Shown here: in pieces, positions 15,423 to 26,069 of the stretch | Layout: the number at the start of each line of letters is the position of its first letter | How positions within the stretch are numbered: the first letter of the stretch is position 1 | Source: Burkholderiales bacterium | Lineage (GTDB): Bacteria; Pseudomonadota; Gammaproteobacteria; Burkholderiales; SG8-41 | Direction: 5' to 3' | Assembly (NCBI GenBank): GCA_030683105.1 | Contig: JAUXMZ010000066.1 | Location: forward strand, 1 to 64,000 | Length of the DNA stretch: 64,000 bases | The notes under the pieces: model-generated | The model's input: the letters and a program-made list of their open reading frames with translations, nothing else | Told to the model about the DNA's origin: nothing | Databases searched by the model: none | Program-made: the position numbers and the translations under genes

Positions 15423-16151
15423 TTATTTCCCCGCGCTGCCGATGTAGCCGGGCACCCGCACTTTTTTCTCCAGAGCGCGCATTGCCACTGTCACCGTCAG
15501 CGTAATCAGCAGGTAGACCACGGTGGCGACGGTGAAAACTTCGAAGGTGCGGAAGGTGTACTCGGAAATCTGCCGCGCCTGCGCGGTGAGTTCCAGCACG
15601 CCTATGGTCAGCGCCACCGAGGAGTTCTTGAATATGGTCAGGAACTCGGAGGTGAGCGGCGGAATCACGATGCGATAACCCATCGGCAGCAGGACATGCC
15701 GGTAAACCTGCACTCGCGTGAGGCCCATGGCGAGGCCGGCTTCGGTCTGGCCCTTGGGAATCGACTGGATGCCGGAGCGCACCTGCTCGGCCACGCGCGA
15801 CGCGGTGTAGAAACCGAGACACAGCACGGCGCTCCAGAATTCCGGCAGCGGCATGCCCTGTTTCATCCACATGCCCACGCTTTTGGGGACGATCTCCGGC
15901 AGCACGAAATACCAGATGAACATTTGCACCAGCAGCGGCACGTTGCGGAAGATTTCCACATAGACGGTCGCGGGTGCGCGCAGGACGGTCAGGTGGGAGG
16001 TGCGCAGCACCCCCAGCACCGAACCCACAGAGAAGGCGATGATCCAGGCCAGGATGGACACCAGCAGCGTCCATTTGATGCCCGACAGCACCCAGTCGAG
16101 ATAGATGCCGCCGCCCGAAAACGCCGGCTGGAAAAAGACGGAAAAATCCAT
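15423..16151 (-). CDS. gltJ: Amino-acid ABC transporter permease, GltJ-like
   Basis: 242 residues of the HisM/GltJ permease family. VEIFRNVPLLVQMFIWYFVLPEI and YTASRVAEQVRSGIQSIPKGQTEAG are the conserved segments; the EAA loop reads AGLAMGLTRVQVYRHVLLPMGYR. It partners GltK in the membrane. Second gene of the gltIJKL set; a perfect 13-bp hairpin lies immediately upstream (16158-16190), between gltI and gltJ. Confidence 0.87.
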   Translation of the reverse strand: MDFSVFFQPAFSGGGIYLDWVLSGIKWTLLVSILAWIIAFSVGSVLGVLRTSHLTVLRAPATVYVEIFRNVPLLVQMFIWYFVLPEIVPKSVGMWMKQGMPLPEFWSAVLCLGFYTASRVAEQVRSGIQSIPKGQTEAGLAMGLTRVQVYRHVLLPMGYRIVIPPLTSEFLTIFKNSSVALTIGVLELTAQARQISEYTFRTFEVFTVATVVYLLITLTVTVAMRALEKKVRVPGYIGSAGK

Positions 16152-16157
16152 GAACGT

Positions 16158-16190
16158 AGGAGTTTGCCGGACTTAGCCCGGCAAACTCCT
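16158..16190. repeat. Hairpin repeat (AGGAGTTTGCCGG family)
   Basis: AGGAGTTTGCCGG (16158-16170) is perfectly complementary to CCGGCAAACTCCT (16178-16190) with a 7-base loop. Sister copies are at 16343-16373 and 18174-18207. It lies seven bases before the gltJ start codon and may influence the ratio of GltI to the membrane components. Confidence 0.65.
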
Positions 16191-16342
16191 AAAATGGAAA
16201 AACCAGAGAATGAGGCGAAATGAACGCAATGTAAGTGACGTTTGATCAGGTCAGCATGAGTTTCGACACGCAAAGTTTTGTCTTGAGCAGCCTGTCGGAC
16301 TTTAATGGCACTTTCGCGCTTTTTTCCGTGGCGTTTTGCCTA

Positions 16343-16373
16343 AGGAACTTGTCGGATAGTCCGACAAGTTCCT
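16343..16373. repeat. Hairpin repeat overlapping the gltI stop codon
   Basis: AGGAACTTGTCGGA (16343-16356) pairs perfectly over 14 bp with TCCGACAAGTTCCT (16360-16373) around a 3-base loop. The gltI stop codon (16372-16374, minus strand) lies in its arm. A strong stem-loop directly behind a binding-protein gene can stabilise its mRNA or reduce read-through. Confidence 0.65.
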
Positions 16374-17292
16374 AGCATTTCATCTTGCCGCAGGCCTCGA
16401 CGCCCTGATCGCTCGGATTCTTCACCAGTGCCTTGAGCGCATCCGACATCGGGAAGCCGAGATTGATCCCTTTGGGCGGGATCGCCGACTGGAACCACTT
16501 GGTGTAGATCTTGTTGATTTCGCCGCTCTTGTAAAGTCCGGTCACCGTGTTGTCCACCAGTTTCTTGAACGCGGGGTCGTCTTTGCGCATCATGATTCCG
16601 TATGGGTCATCCGACAGGAACTCGCCGACGACCTCGAAATCGGCGGGGTTCTTGGCGCTCGCGCGCAGGCTATAGAGCAGGATGTCGTCCATCGGGAACC
16701 CGGCCGCGCGGCCCGTATCAACGGCGAGGAACGATTCGGCGTGATCCTTGGCGGGTATGAAGTTGATGCCCAGTTTCTTCTCGTCGTTATAGGCCTTCAT
16801 CGCCCGCTCGTTCGTGGTGCCCTGCGTGTAGACCACGGTCTTGCCCTTGAGGCCGTCATAGCCTTTGATGCCCGAGGACTTCTTGACGATCAGCTTGGTG
16901 CCGGTCATGAAATAGGTGGGCGCGAAAGCGACCTGTTTCTGGCGCTCGACGCTGTTGGTGGTGGAGCCGCACTCCATATCGATGTTGCCGCCGGAGAGAA
17001 TCGGGATGCGCGTCTGGGAGGTGACCGGCACGAACTCGACTTTCACGCCGGGCATCTTGAGCTCGGCCTTGATGGCATCCACAATTTTCAGGCAGATGTC
17101 CACGCCATAACCGATGGGCTTTTGTTGATCGTCCAGATAGGAAAACGGAATCGAGGCGTCGCGGTGGCCGATTTTCACCACCCCGGTGTCCTTGATTTTC
17201 TTCAGCGTGCCGGTCAGCTCCTGCGCGGCGACTGGCGCCGTCATCAGGGTGATCGTCAGCAAGGTAAACAACGCCTTGTAAATACGGCTCAT
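16372..17292 (-). CDS. gltI: Glutamate/aspartate ABC transporter substrate-binding protein, GltI-like
   Basis: 306 residues. Signal peptide MSRIYKALFTLLTITLMTAP ending AQA-type (APVAAQ). The mature part has the family-3 solute-binding fold: GVVKIGHRDASIPFSYLDD, GYGVDICLKIVDAIKAEL, SQTRIPILSGGNIDMECGSTTN, GKTVVYTQGTTNERAM and DDPYGIMMRKDDPAFKKLVD. These match GltI/AatJ periplasmic receptors. Start 17292 follows AGGAGGA by 5 bases. First gene of the importer operon, with hairpin repeats behind it. Confidence 0.9.
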   Translation of the reverse strand: MSRIYKALFTLLTITLMTAPVAAQELTGTLKKIKDTGVVKIGHRDASIPFSYLDDQQKPIGYGVDICLKIVDAIKAELKMPGVKVEFVPVTSQTRIPILSGGNIDMECGSTTNSVERQKQVAFAPTYFMTGTKLIVKKSSGIKGYDGLKGKTVVYTQGTTNERAMKAYNDEKKLGINFIPAKDHAESFLAVDTGRAAGFPMDDILLYSLRASAKNPADFEVVGEFLSDDPYGIMMRKDDPAFKKLVDNTVTGLYKSGEINKIYTKWFQSAIPPKGINLGFPMSDALKALVKNPSDQGVEACGKMKC

Positions 17293-17839
17293 AGCATCCT
17301 CCTGTGGTATTTGTGCGGGACAAAAAATTCCGGAAAACAACCCGGATACGTCTGCCAATCTAGCCTAACAAGTGGCCATTGTCCAGTTTCCCACCGTCGA
17401 GAAGGTGTGGATATTATATTTATTATCATTGGGTTGCGTAACTTATGTGATCGTATTGCGGCTAAGCTGCAGATACAACCGTGCGGCCTGTCGCGACAGA
17501 AAGGTTGATTCAATCTGGAGTTGAGCGCCACCACCTGACGCATTCCTGCGCCAGCGCGCGCGTCGGATCCACGCAGATGGCCGCGATGTCACTACTCCGG
17601 TGTTCGAATGCCAGCGGGATCTGCGGGACCGAATAGACCACGACCGGAGTATGCTCCGCATCGCGCTTGGCGGGTCGGAATATCGTGCGGCTGGCCCGGA
17701 GCGGCCGCCCAACTGCTTAAGCTTCGCGCAAGCTTGAACAAGTTTCACTTCAGGCCGCAGGAATAGGCTCCTCTTGGGATTCTCGGCATCTGGCATGCGC
17801 CGGCGTGTCGTGTGGAATCCGGTTCGCAAGGAGACATCC
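17293..17839. other. 547-bp region without an intact gene
   Basis: The part next to gltI (17400-17460) is AT-rich and may hold the gltI promoter, but I see no confident boxes. On the minus strand about 17510-17710 a frame reads protein-like (TPVVVYSVPQIPLAFEH, then DIAAICVDPTRALAQEC) without a start codon and with a stop just upstream. It may be the remnant of a broken gene, possibly a regulator. Nothing else is supported. Confidence 0.4.
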
Positions 17840-17965
17840 GTGTCCAAATCCGAAGATCTCAAGTTCAAAAAAATGAATATTCTGCAAAAGCTGGTCCATA
17901 TCGGCAAAATCTGCGTTTTCCTGCTGTCCTTTGGCTTTGCTTATCCGAATATTCTGCTCGACTAG
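17840..17965 (+). CDS. Small membrane-associated protein (41 aa)
   Basis: A GTG start at 17840 lies behind a strong AAGGAG site (17828-17833). The product begins VSKSEDLKFKKMNILQKLVH and continues with one hydrophobic helix (GKICVFLLSFGFAYPNILLD). A charged N-terminus followed by a single membrane segment looks like a genuine small inner-membrane protein. No family or function can be named with certainty. The TAG stop lies at the first bases of an inverted repeat (17964-18076). Confidence 0.55.
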   Translation: MSKSEDLKFKKMNILQKLVHIGKICVFLLSFGFAYPNILLD

Positions 17966-18076
17966 CAGCCTGTCGGCCCTGGCTCCATTCGCCGGAACGC
18001 GTAGCGTGAATGGATGGTTGTACCCGTCAAGCGGGTATTAAAAAGAATTAATCGATGCTGTCGGCGACAGGCTGCT
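17964..18076. repeat. 113-bp MITE-like element with 12-bp terminal inverted repeats
   Basis: AGCAGCCTGTCG (17964-17975) is the exact inverse of CGACAGGCTGCT (18065-18076). Inside is TACCCGTCAAGCGGGTATT (18021-18039), the inverse of the ACCCGCTTGACGGGT hairpin near 29088 and 34189. No coding capacity, so any mobility would need proteins from elsewhere. Confidence 0.5.
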
Positions 18077-18166
18077 TAATGAAGAAGCTTTGCGCGTCGA
18101 AACCCAGTGCCCACTTGATCAAACGTCACTTGCATGGCGTTCCTCTCGTTCCGTTCTTTGGGTTTT

Positions 18167-19054
18167 TTATTTTAGGAGTTTGTCGGAACTAAGTCCGATA
18201 AACTCCTCGATGATCCGGGCCAGCCGCTGCGGTTGGTCGTGGTGTAGCATGTGCCCCGCATCGTCCACCCAGGCTTCGTGATAGTCGCGGAACGCCCCCT
18301 TGCGTTCCGCCAGTTGTTCCGGCGTGTCTTTCAGATAGCCGGTGCCCGCGGATTCGCGCGCAAACACCCACAGCACCGGCGCAGTGACCTTGCGCCAGCA
18401 GGCGAGTAATTCTTCTATCCGGAACAGCACCGGGTTCGCGTTTTTGTGGCGGGGGTCGCTCAACATCTCTACCTGGTCGGGCGCGGCTTCATGCGCCCAG
18501 GCGCGGGCGATGAACTGCGCTTTGTCATCGCTTAACCGCGGATTGTCGCGGCGCAATCGCGCGGCCAGTGTGGCGTAGGAATCGTAAATGCGAAAGCGCG
18601 GTTCGGCGGCCAGTTCGTCCAGCCAGCGCTGGTAGCGTCCCGGCGCATCGGCGGGTTGGGTGCGTGCGAGGCCGAAGCCTTCCAGCGAGACCACCCGTGC
18701 CACGCGATCGGGACGAATACCGGCATAGGCGCTGGCGATGATGCCGCCCATGCTGTGGCCGACCAGTTGTGCCGGTTGCCCGGCCGTGTAGAGCGCGAGC
18801 AGGGCATCGAGGTCGGCATAGTAATCCGGAAACCAGTAGCCTTCGCGGGCCCAGGCGCTGAGCCCGAAGCCGCGCCAGTCGGGTGCGATCACATGCCAGT
18901 CGTTACGCAATGCATCGACCACGAACTGGAACGATGCCGACACGTCCATCCAGCCGTGCAGCAGTATGAGTTTCGGGTGATGCGCTTCACCCCAGGTGCG
19001 CACGTGATAACGCAGGCCGCGGATGTCGTGAAAATGCGAGCGGCTGGGTTTCAT
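18167..19054 (-). CDS. Alpha/beta hydrolase
   Basis: 295 residues of the alpha/beta hydrolase fold. LILLHGWMDVSASFQF is the oxyanion-hole strand, VGHSMGGIIASAYAG the nucleophile elbow (Ser of GHSMG), and DDAGHMLHHDQP near the C-terminus supplies the catalytic His. WHVIAPDWRGFGLS is also typical. Cytoplasmic esterase or related enzyme, substrate unknown. The last 13 codons (IGLSSDKLLK end) are encoded by a hairpin repeat (18174-18207), so the C-terminus was reshaped by a repeat. It sits 4 bases downstream of the exporter gene and is probably co-transcribed with it. Confidence 0.87.
   Translation of the reverse strand: MKPSRSHFHDIRGLRYHVRTWGEAHHPKLILLHGWMDVSASFQFVVDALRNDWHVIAPDWRGFGLSAWAREGYWFPDYYADLDALLALYTAGQPAQLVGHSMGGIIASAYAGIRPDRVARVVSLEGFGLARTQPADAPGRYQRWLDELAAEPRFRIYDSYATLAARLRRDNPRLSDDKAQFIARAWAHEAAPDQVEMLSDPRHKNANPVLFRIEELLACWRKVTAPVLWVFARESAGTGYLKDTPEQLAERKGAFRDYHEAWVDDAGHMLHHDQPQRLARIIEEFIGLSSDKLLK
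18174..18207. repeat. Hairpin repeat forming the 3' end of the hydrolase gene
   Basis: AGGAGTTTGTCGGA (18174-18187) pairs with TCCGATAAACTCCT (18194-18207) with one G-U pair. It is the third member of the family at 16158 and 16343. Read on the minus strand it encodes the final residues of the hydrolase and could double as a transcription-end hairpin. Confidence 0.6.
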
Positions 19055-19058
19055 GCGT

Positions 19059-19955
19059 TTACGCGAGGGGAGGCGTGGGGGGCTGGCGCAGCGCGTGCCA
19101 TGACAGCAGCGCCAGGCTGGCGACGATCAGCAACATGCCCAGGGCTTCCACCGTGCCCGGCGTCTCGCCCAGTTGCAGGCGCGAGGACAGCACGCCCACC
19201 GCCGGCACTGCCATGATCGACAATCCGGCGACCCCGGCCGACAGGCGCTGCAGCACATACAGCCATAGCAGCCAGCCCGCAACCGAGCCGAGCAGCGTGG
19301 CGTATATCAGCAGGAACCAGAAGTAGGGCGTCCATTGCACCGGCGGCGAGGGAACGGCCCAGGCTATGCCGACCAGAACCAGCCCACCGAACAGCATTTG
19401 CCAGGCGGTGACGCGCAGCAGTCCCGGTCCGAGTTCCCGGCGCCACTTCTTGGCCAGTACCACGCTCACTGCCCACCCCATGCCGGTGAGCACCGCCAGC
19501 AGTTTGCTGGCCGGACTGCCGCTCAATTGCCAGGGTTCCACCACCAGCACCAGTCCGGTCGCGGACAGCAGCACCGCGATCCATTGCATTTTGCTTATGC
19601 GCTCGCTCAGCACCAGCCACGCAAAGAGCAGGGTCCAGAACGGCATCGTATAGCACAGCACCGCGGTTTTTCCGGCGGCCCCGGAAACCAGCGCCCAGGA
19701 CACCAGGGCGTTGAACGCCGTGGTCTGGAACAGACCGAAAACGAACAGTTTGCCTGGTGATTGCAGCGTCAGCGGCTGGCGGCGCAGGATGAGCACGGCG
19801 AAGATGAGCAACGCGCCGGGCAGGGTGCGCAGCGCCGCGTAATCAAAGGGGCCGGCAAAGCGCAGGCCTTCTTTCGTGACCACCCAGTTGTATCCCCAGA
19901 TCAGGCACAGGCAGATGAGGGCGGCGACACCGCCTTTGGCGGAAGTGTTGGACAT
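19059..19955 (-). CDS. EamA/DMT family transporter
   Basis: 298 residues with ten predicted helices in two EamA repeats. The first starts GVAALICLCLIWGYNWVVTKEGLRFAGP and the second at about residue 150 (LLAVLTGMGWAVSVVLAKKW). LSAGVAGLSIMAVPAVGVLSS is the usual terminal motif (proline-rich helix 9). DMT proteins are inner-membrane exporters of metabolites or amino acids; the substrate is unknown. It precedes the hydrolase gene by 4 bases on the same strand. It is transcribed away from dnaE, and the 163-bp divergent spacer must contain both promoters. Confidence 0.87.
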   Translation of the reverse strand: MSNTSAKGGVAALICLCLIWGYNWVVTKEGLRFAGPFDYAALRTLPGALLIFAVLILRRQPLTLQSPGKLFVFGLFQTTAFNALVSWALVSGAAGKTAVLCYTMPFWTLLFAWLVLSERISKMQWIAVLLSATGLVLVVEPWQLSGSPASKLLAVLTGMGWAVSVVLAKKWRRELGPGLLRVTAWQMLFGGLVLVGIAWAVPSPPVQWTPYFWFLLIYATLLGSVAGWLLWLYVLQRLSAGVAGLSIMAVPAVGVLSSRLQLGETPGTVEALGMLLIVASLALLSWHALRQPPTPPLA

Positions 19956-20118
19956 GAATGCGGTTTAGTTATGCAATGTGTGTCGCGCGGTTTGGGCGAC
20001 ACATGCATTATGCCGCAAGCAAGGCAAGTTCCGTACAAGTGCAACGCAAGTCACGGATGTCTAATGTAAAAAAATGCCGGTTATAAAAAAACGCCCGGCA
20101 ACGTAAAATAGACCTGAC

Positions 20119-23589
<3,471 letters not shown>

Positions 23590-23693
23590 TCGGGGGGGAT
23601 CTCGCGCGCCAGCGTGGAAATTAAGTAACTACTTGATTATATTTAATAATATATAACGTTTCCTGAGGTGGACGCGCGGCGTCCAGTTTCCTG

Positions 23694-23972
23694 TTATGCC
23701 GTGGGCAGCGCCAGGAACACCGAAAATTCACCACTGGCTTCCGCAGTGCGCACATCACCTACCGCCGCACCTGAAGGTCCGTGTTTTGCCCAGGCGGTCA
23801 TCGTTTCCACGGCTGCCGGCCGGCCCTGGATCATGGCTTCCACACTGCCATCGTGGCGGTTGCGGACCCAGCCGGTGATATCCAGCTCACTCGCTTTGCG
23901 CTGCATGGCGTAGCGAAACCCCACGCCCTGCACCCGGCCGGTGATCTGCAGATGGCGGACGATGCTCATCAT
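23694..23972 (-). CDS. acyP: Acylphosphatase
   Basis: 92 residues, the family size. The anion-binding loop and catalytic Arg lie in [18 protein letters not shown], and the catalytic Asn in [17 protein letters not shown]. The enzyme hydrolyses acyl phosphates such as 1,3-bisphosphoglycerate in the cytosol. Translation may start at either of two adjacent Met codons (23972 or 23969). It lies 10 bases downstream of the anti-sigma factor gene on the same strand and probably reads from the same transcript, although a functional link is not evident. Confidence 0.93.
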   Translation of the reverse strand: MMSIVRHLQITGRVQGVGFRYAMQRKASELDITGWVRNRHDGSVEAMIQGRPAAVETMTAWAKHGPSGAAVGDVRTAEASGEFSVFLALPTA

Positions 23973-23982
23973 GAGGCGCGGC

Positions 23983-24690
23983 TCACAGCCGCATGTAGGC
24001 GTAACCTTCCTGCGTCTGCAGCCGGCTGATCTCCGCGATCCCGGAGGGCACGAGCCGCGCTTCAGGTATCACGGCATCGGCGCCGATATCGCGCCGGGTG
24101 AGGGTGTTCTGGCACACGCGAAAGTCGACGCCGCGCACCGCCAGTTGCGCCACTTCCGGTTCAAAGGGCGCGCCATCGCTGTTCTTGGCGCCGCGCAGCA
24201 GGAAATCCACGCCCAGGTTGTGCGCAACCACCACGACCTTGGCGCGGGGCGAGGTCGCCAGATGATTGGTGACATTGCGCAACGCGGTTTCCACATCGGT
24301 GCCGCTTGCAATGTGGTACACCATTTTTTCCTTGCCCAGGGCCACCGTCTGCGAGGGGGCGTACGTTAGGCTGGGCAACGCCACCCATGCCGCGAGGGCC
24401 GCCACCAGCACTGAGGCGGCCGTGGCAGCCTGCCATGCCCGCAGCCGTTTTGTGGCCGCCGGTTTTTCCCCGACGTGCAGGTTTTTGGCTATGCGCTGCC
24501 TGAGCGCCGCGGGGGCGGCGTGGAACTGCAGTTTGGCGGATTCCGAGTCGCGCAGCGTCTTTAACCCGGCGTGCAGCGCACGGCAGTTGCCGCAATCCTG
24601 AAGGTGGCGTTCCAGATCGAGGCTGGTCATCAGATCAAGCTCGTAATCCAGATAGGCATGAACCAGCGTTTGCGTGTCCTGGCAATTCAT
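23983..24690 (-). CDS. Anti-sigma factor with zinc finger and DsrE-like periplasmic domain
   Basis: 235 residues. The N-terminus has the ZAS zinc motif HLQDCGNC (His29, Cys33, Cys36) that binds ECF sigma factors. One membrane helix lies at about 87-107 ([20 protein letters not shown]). The periplasmic remainder (about 122-235) is a DsrE-like domain closely matching the lipoprotein at 25458: [50 protein letters not shown] and EGYAYMRL. The fused domain presumably senses the same signal as that lipoprotein, or binds it. The start at 24690 has AAGGAG 8 bases upstream. A GTG at 24699 overlapping the sigma stop is possible. Confidence 0.85.
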   Translation of the reverse strand: MNCQDTQTLVHAYLDYELDLMTSLDLERHLQDCGNCRALHAGLKTLRDSESAKLQFHAAPAALRQRIAKNLHVGEKPAATKRLRAWQAATAASVLVAALAAWVALPSLTYAPSQTVALGKEKMVYHIASGTDVETALRNVTNHLATSPRAKVVVVAHNLGVDFLLRGAKNSDGAPFEPEVAQLAVRGVDFRVCQNTLTRRDIGADAVIPEARLVPSGIAEISRLQTQEGYAYMRL

Positions 24691-24695
24691 TTCAA

Positions 24696-25247
24696 TCACT
24701 CCTTTTTGTCTGCTGTTGCCGTCAGCGATGCCTGCAGCTGTTGACGTCCCCGCGCCAGTCGCGACATCACGGTGCCCAGCGGAATGTCTATAACTCTCGC
24801 GATCTCTTTGTATGAGAGCCCCTCGATCTCGCGCATCACCAGCACCTCGCGAAAAGCCAGCGGCAGGCTTTCGATGGCGCGGTTGACCCAGTCGCAGTCC
24901 GCCTGGGCGATGGCAAGCGCCTCCGGATTACGGCTGATGCGCCCATTGCCGCCGGCGCTGTCGGCGTCCATCGTGTGCACCAGTTCATCAAACTCCTCGC
25001 TGTCTCCCGGGCCGGGCAGCCGGCCGTGCTGGGTGTAGCAGGTGTTGCGCACAATCGCCAGCAACCAGGCTCTGCCATCCCCGCCGCGGAAGCCGCCGAA
25101 AAACCGGTAGGCGCGCAGATATGCCTCCTGCACCGCCTCCTCGGCATCGGCATCGTTGCGCAGCAGCCAGCGCGCAAGGTTATAGGCGGCGTCAAGATGC
25201 GGCATGATGGCCGCTTCGAACCTCGATCGCTGCTCTGCGTTTGTCAC
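24696..25247 (-). CDS. ECF-type RNA polymerase sigma factor
   Basis: 183 residues. Region 2 reads MPHLDAAYNLARWLLRNDADAEEAVQEAYLRAYRFFGGFRGGDGRAWLLAIVRNTCY. Region 4 reads LPLAFREVLVMREIEGLSYKEIARVIDIPLGTVMSRLARGRQQL, the classical helix-turn-helix. Genes of this kind direct RNA polymerase to stress or envelope regulons. It is followed, 5 bases on, by its membrane-bound ZAS anti-sigma factor. I chose GTG 25247 (GAGGAAC just upstream); the nearby ATG 25249 is out of frame, and the more distant ATG at 25298 gives a poor N-terminus. The divergent lipoprotein at 25458 is a likely target. Confidence 0.88.
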   Translation of the reverse strand: MTNAEQRSRFEAAIMPHLDAAYNLARWLLRNDADAEEAVQEAYLRAYRFFGGFRGGDGRAWLLAIVRNTCYTQHGRLPGPGDSEEFDELVHTMDADSAGGNGRISRNPEALAIAQADCDWVNRAIESLPLAFREVLVMREIEGLSYKEIARVIDIPLGTVMSRLARGRQQLQASLTATADKKE

Positions 25248-25457
25248 ATGTTCCTCAGATATATACCGCGTTGCCGTGAATTTTATTCCGCACCGCACTA
25301 TGTTGCGACTCCGGGAATATTTTTTGCCGGGTAGCGGTAGTACGTTATGTAAGCCCGGAAAGGGATATCGGCCAGGCTGGCGCGGTTACGGCATGCCGGG
25401 TTACCCATTATGGTATAACTTGATCAAACGATACATATTCTTAACTGGAGGAACGCG

Positions 25458-25916
25458 ATGACAAGATTAAAAAAGGCTGTGCTGGGCTCGGTGGTGGCGG
25501 GAGCGATAGTGCTTTCGGGCTGTGCGACCAACGGCGGCATGGACCCGAAAGCCAACGTGGCCGGGGACAAAGTGGTCTATCACGTCAACGATACCGATGA
25601 CCAGGCCGTCGGCGCGCTGCGCAATATCGGCAACCACCTCGAGGTCAATCCCAAGGCCAGGATCGTGGTGGTGACCCACGCGCGCGGCGTGGATTTCCTG
25701 TTCGACGGCGCCAAGGACAAAGGCGGCAATCCGTATAACGTCAAGGTAGAGGAACTCAAGGCGCAGGGCGTGCAGTTCGACGTGTGCCAGATCACGCTGC
25801 GCAACCGGAAACTCGACAAGAGCAAGTTCCTGCCTGAGGCGACTTTCGTGCCGTCAGGGGTTGCCGAGATCACCCGCCTGCAACAGCGCGAGGGCTACGC
25901 CTATCTGCGGCCATAA
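25458..25916 (+). CDS. DsrE-like lipoprotein
   Basis: 152 residues. The signal peptide with lipobox (IVLSGC, lipidated Cys about residue 22) anchors the protein in the envelope. The mature domain (about 40-152) is DsrE/F-like: KVVYHVNDTDDQAVGALRNI, ARIVVVTHARGVDFLFDGAKD, FDVCQITLRNR, with one conserved Cys, and FVPSGVAEITRLQQREGYAYL. It is a near copy of the periplasmic half of the anti-sigma factor transcribed divergently. DsrE-fold proteins handle sulfur or bind small ligands; function here is unknown. A GGAGG-type site precedes the ATG, and a strong terminator follows. Confidence 0.88.
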   Translation: MTRLKKAVLGSVVAGAIVLSGCATNGGMDPKANVAGDKVVYHVNDTDDQAVGALRNIGNHLEVNPKARIVVVTHARGVDFLFDGAKDKGGNPYNVKVEELKAQGVQFDVCQITLRNRKLDKSKFLPEATFVPSGVAEITRLQQREGYAYLRP

Positions 25917-25937
25917 ATTCGCTTTCTTCAGAAATGA

Positions 25938-25963
25938 GGGCGGCTTGTGCCGCCCTTTTTTTT
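25938..25963 (+). terminator. Rho-independent terminator after the DsrE-like lipoprotein gene
   Basis: GGGCGGC (25938-25944) pairs with GCCGCCC (25949-25955) around TTGT and is followed directly by eight T (25956-25963). It ends the lipoprotein transcript and separates it from the hyf-like operon. Confidence 0.92.
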
Positions 25964-26069
25964 GGCGGCGAATTGCCGTCTGGACCGCTAAGCGCATACA
26001 ATCCGATGGTTACTTCATTGCAACGCAATAATAAAAAGTAACGTTGCCGCAACGCTTAGACCATTAATA

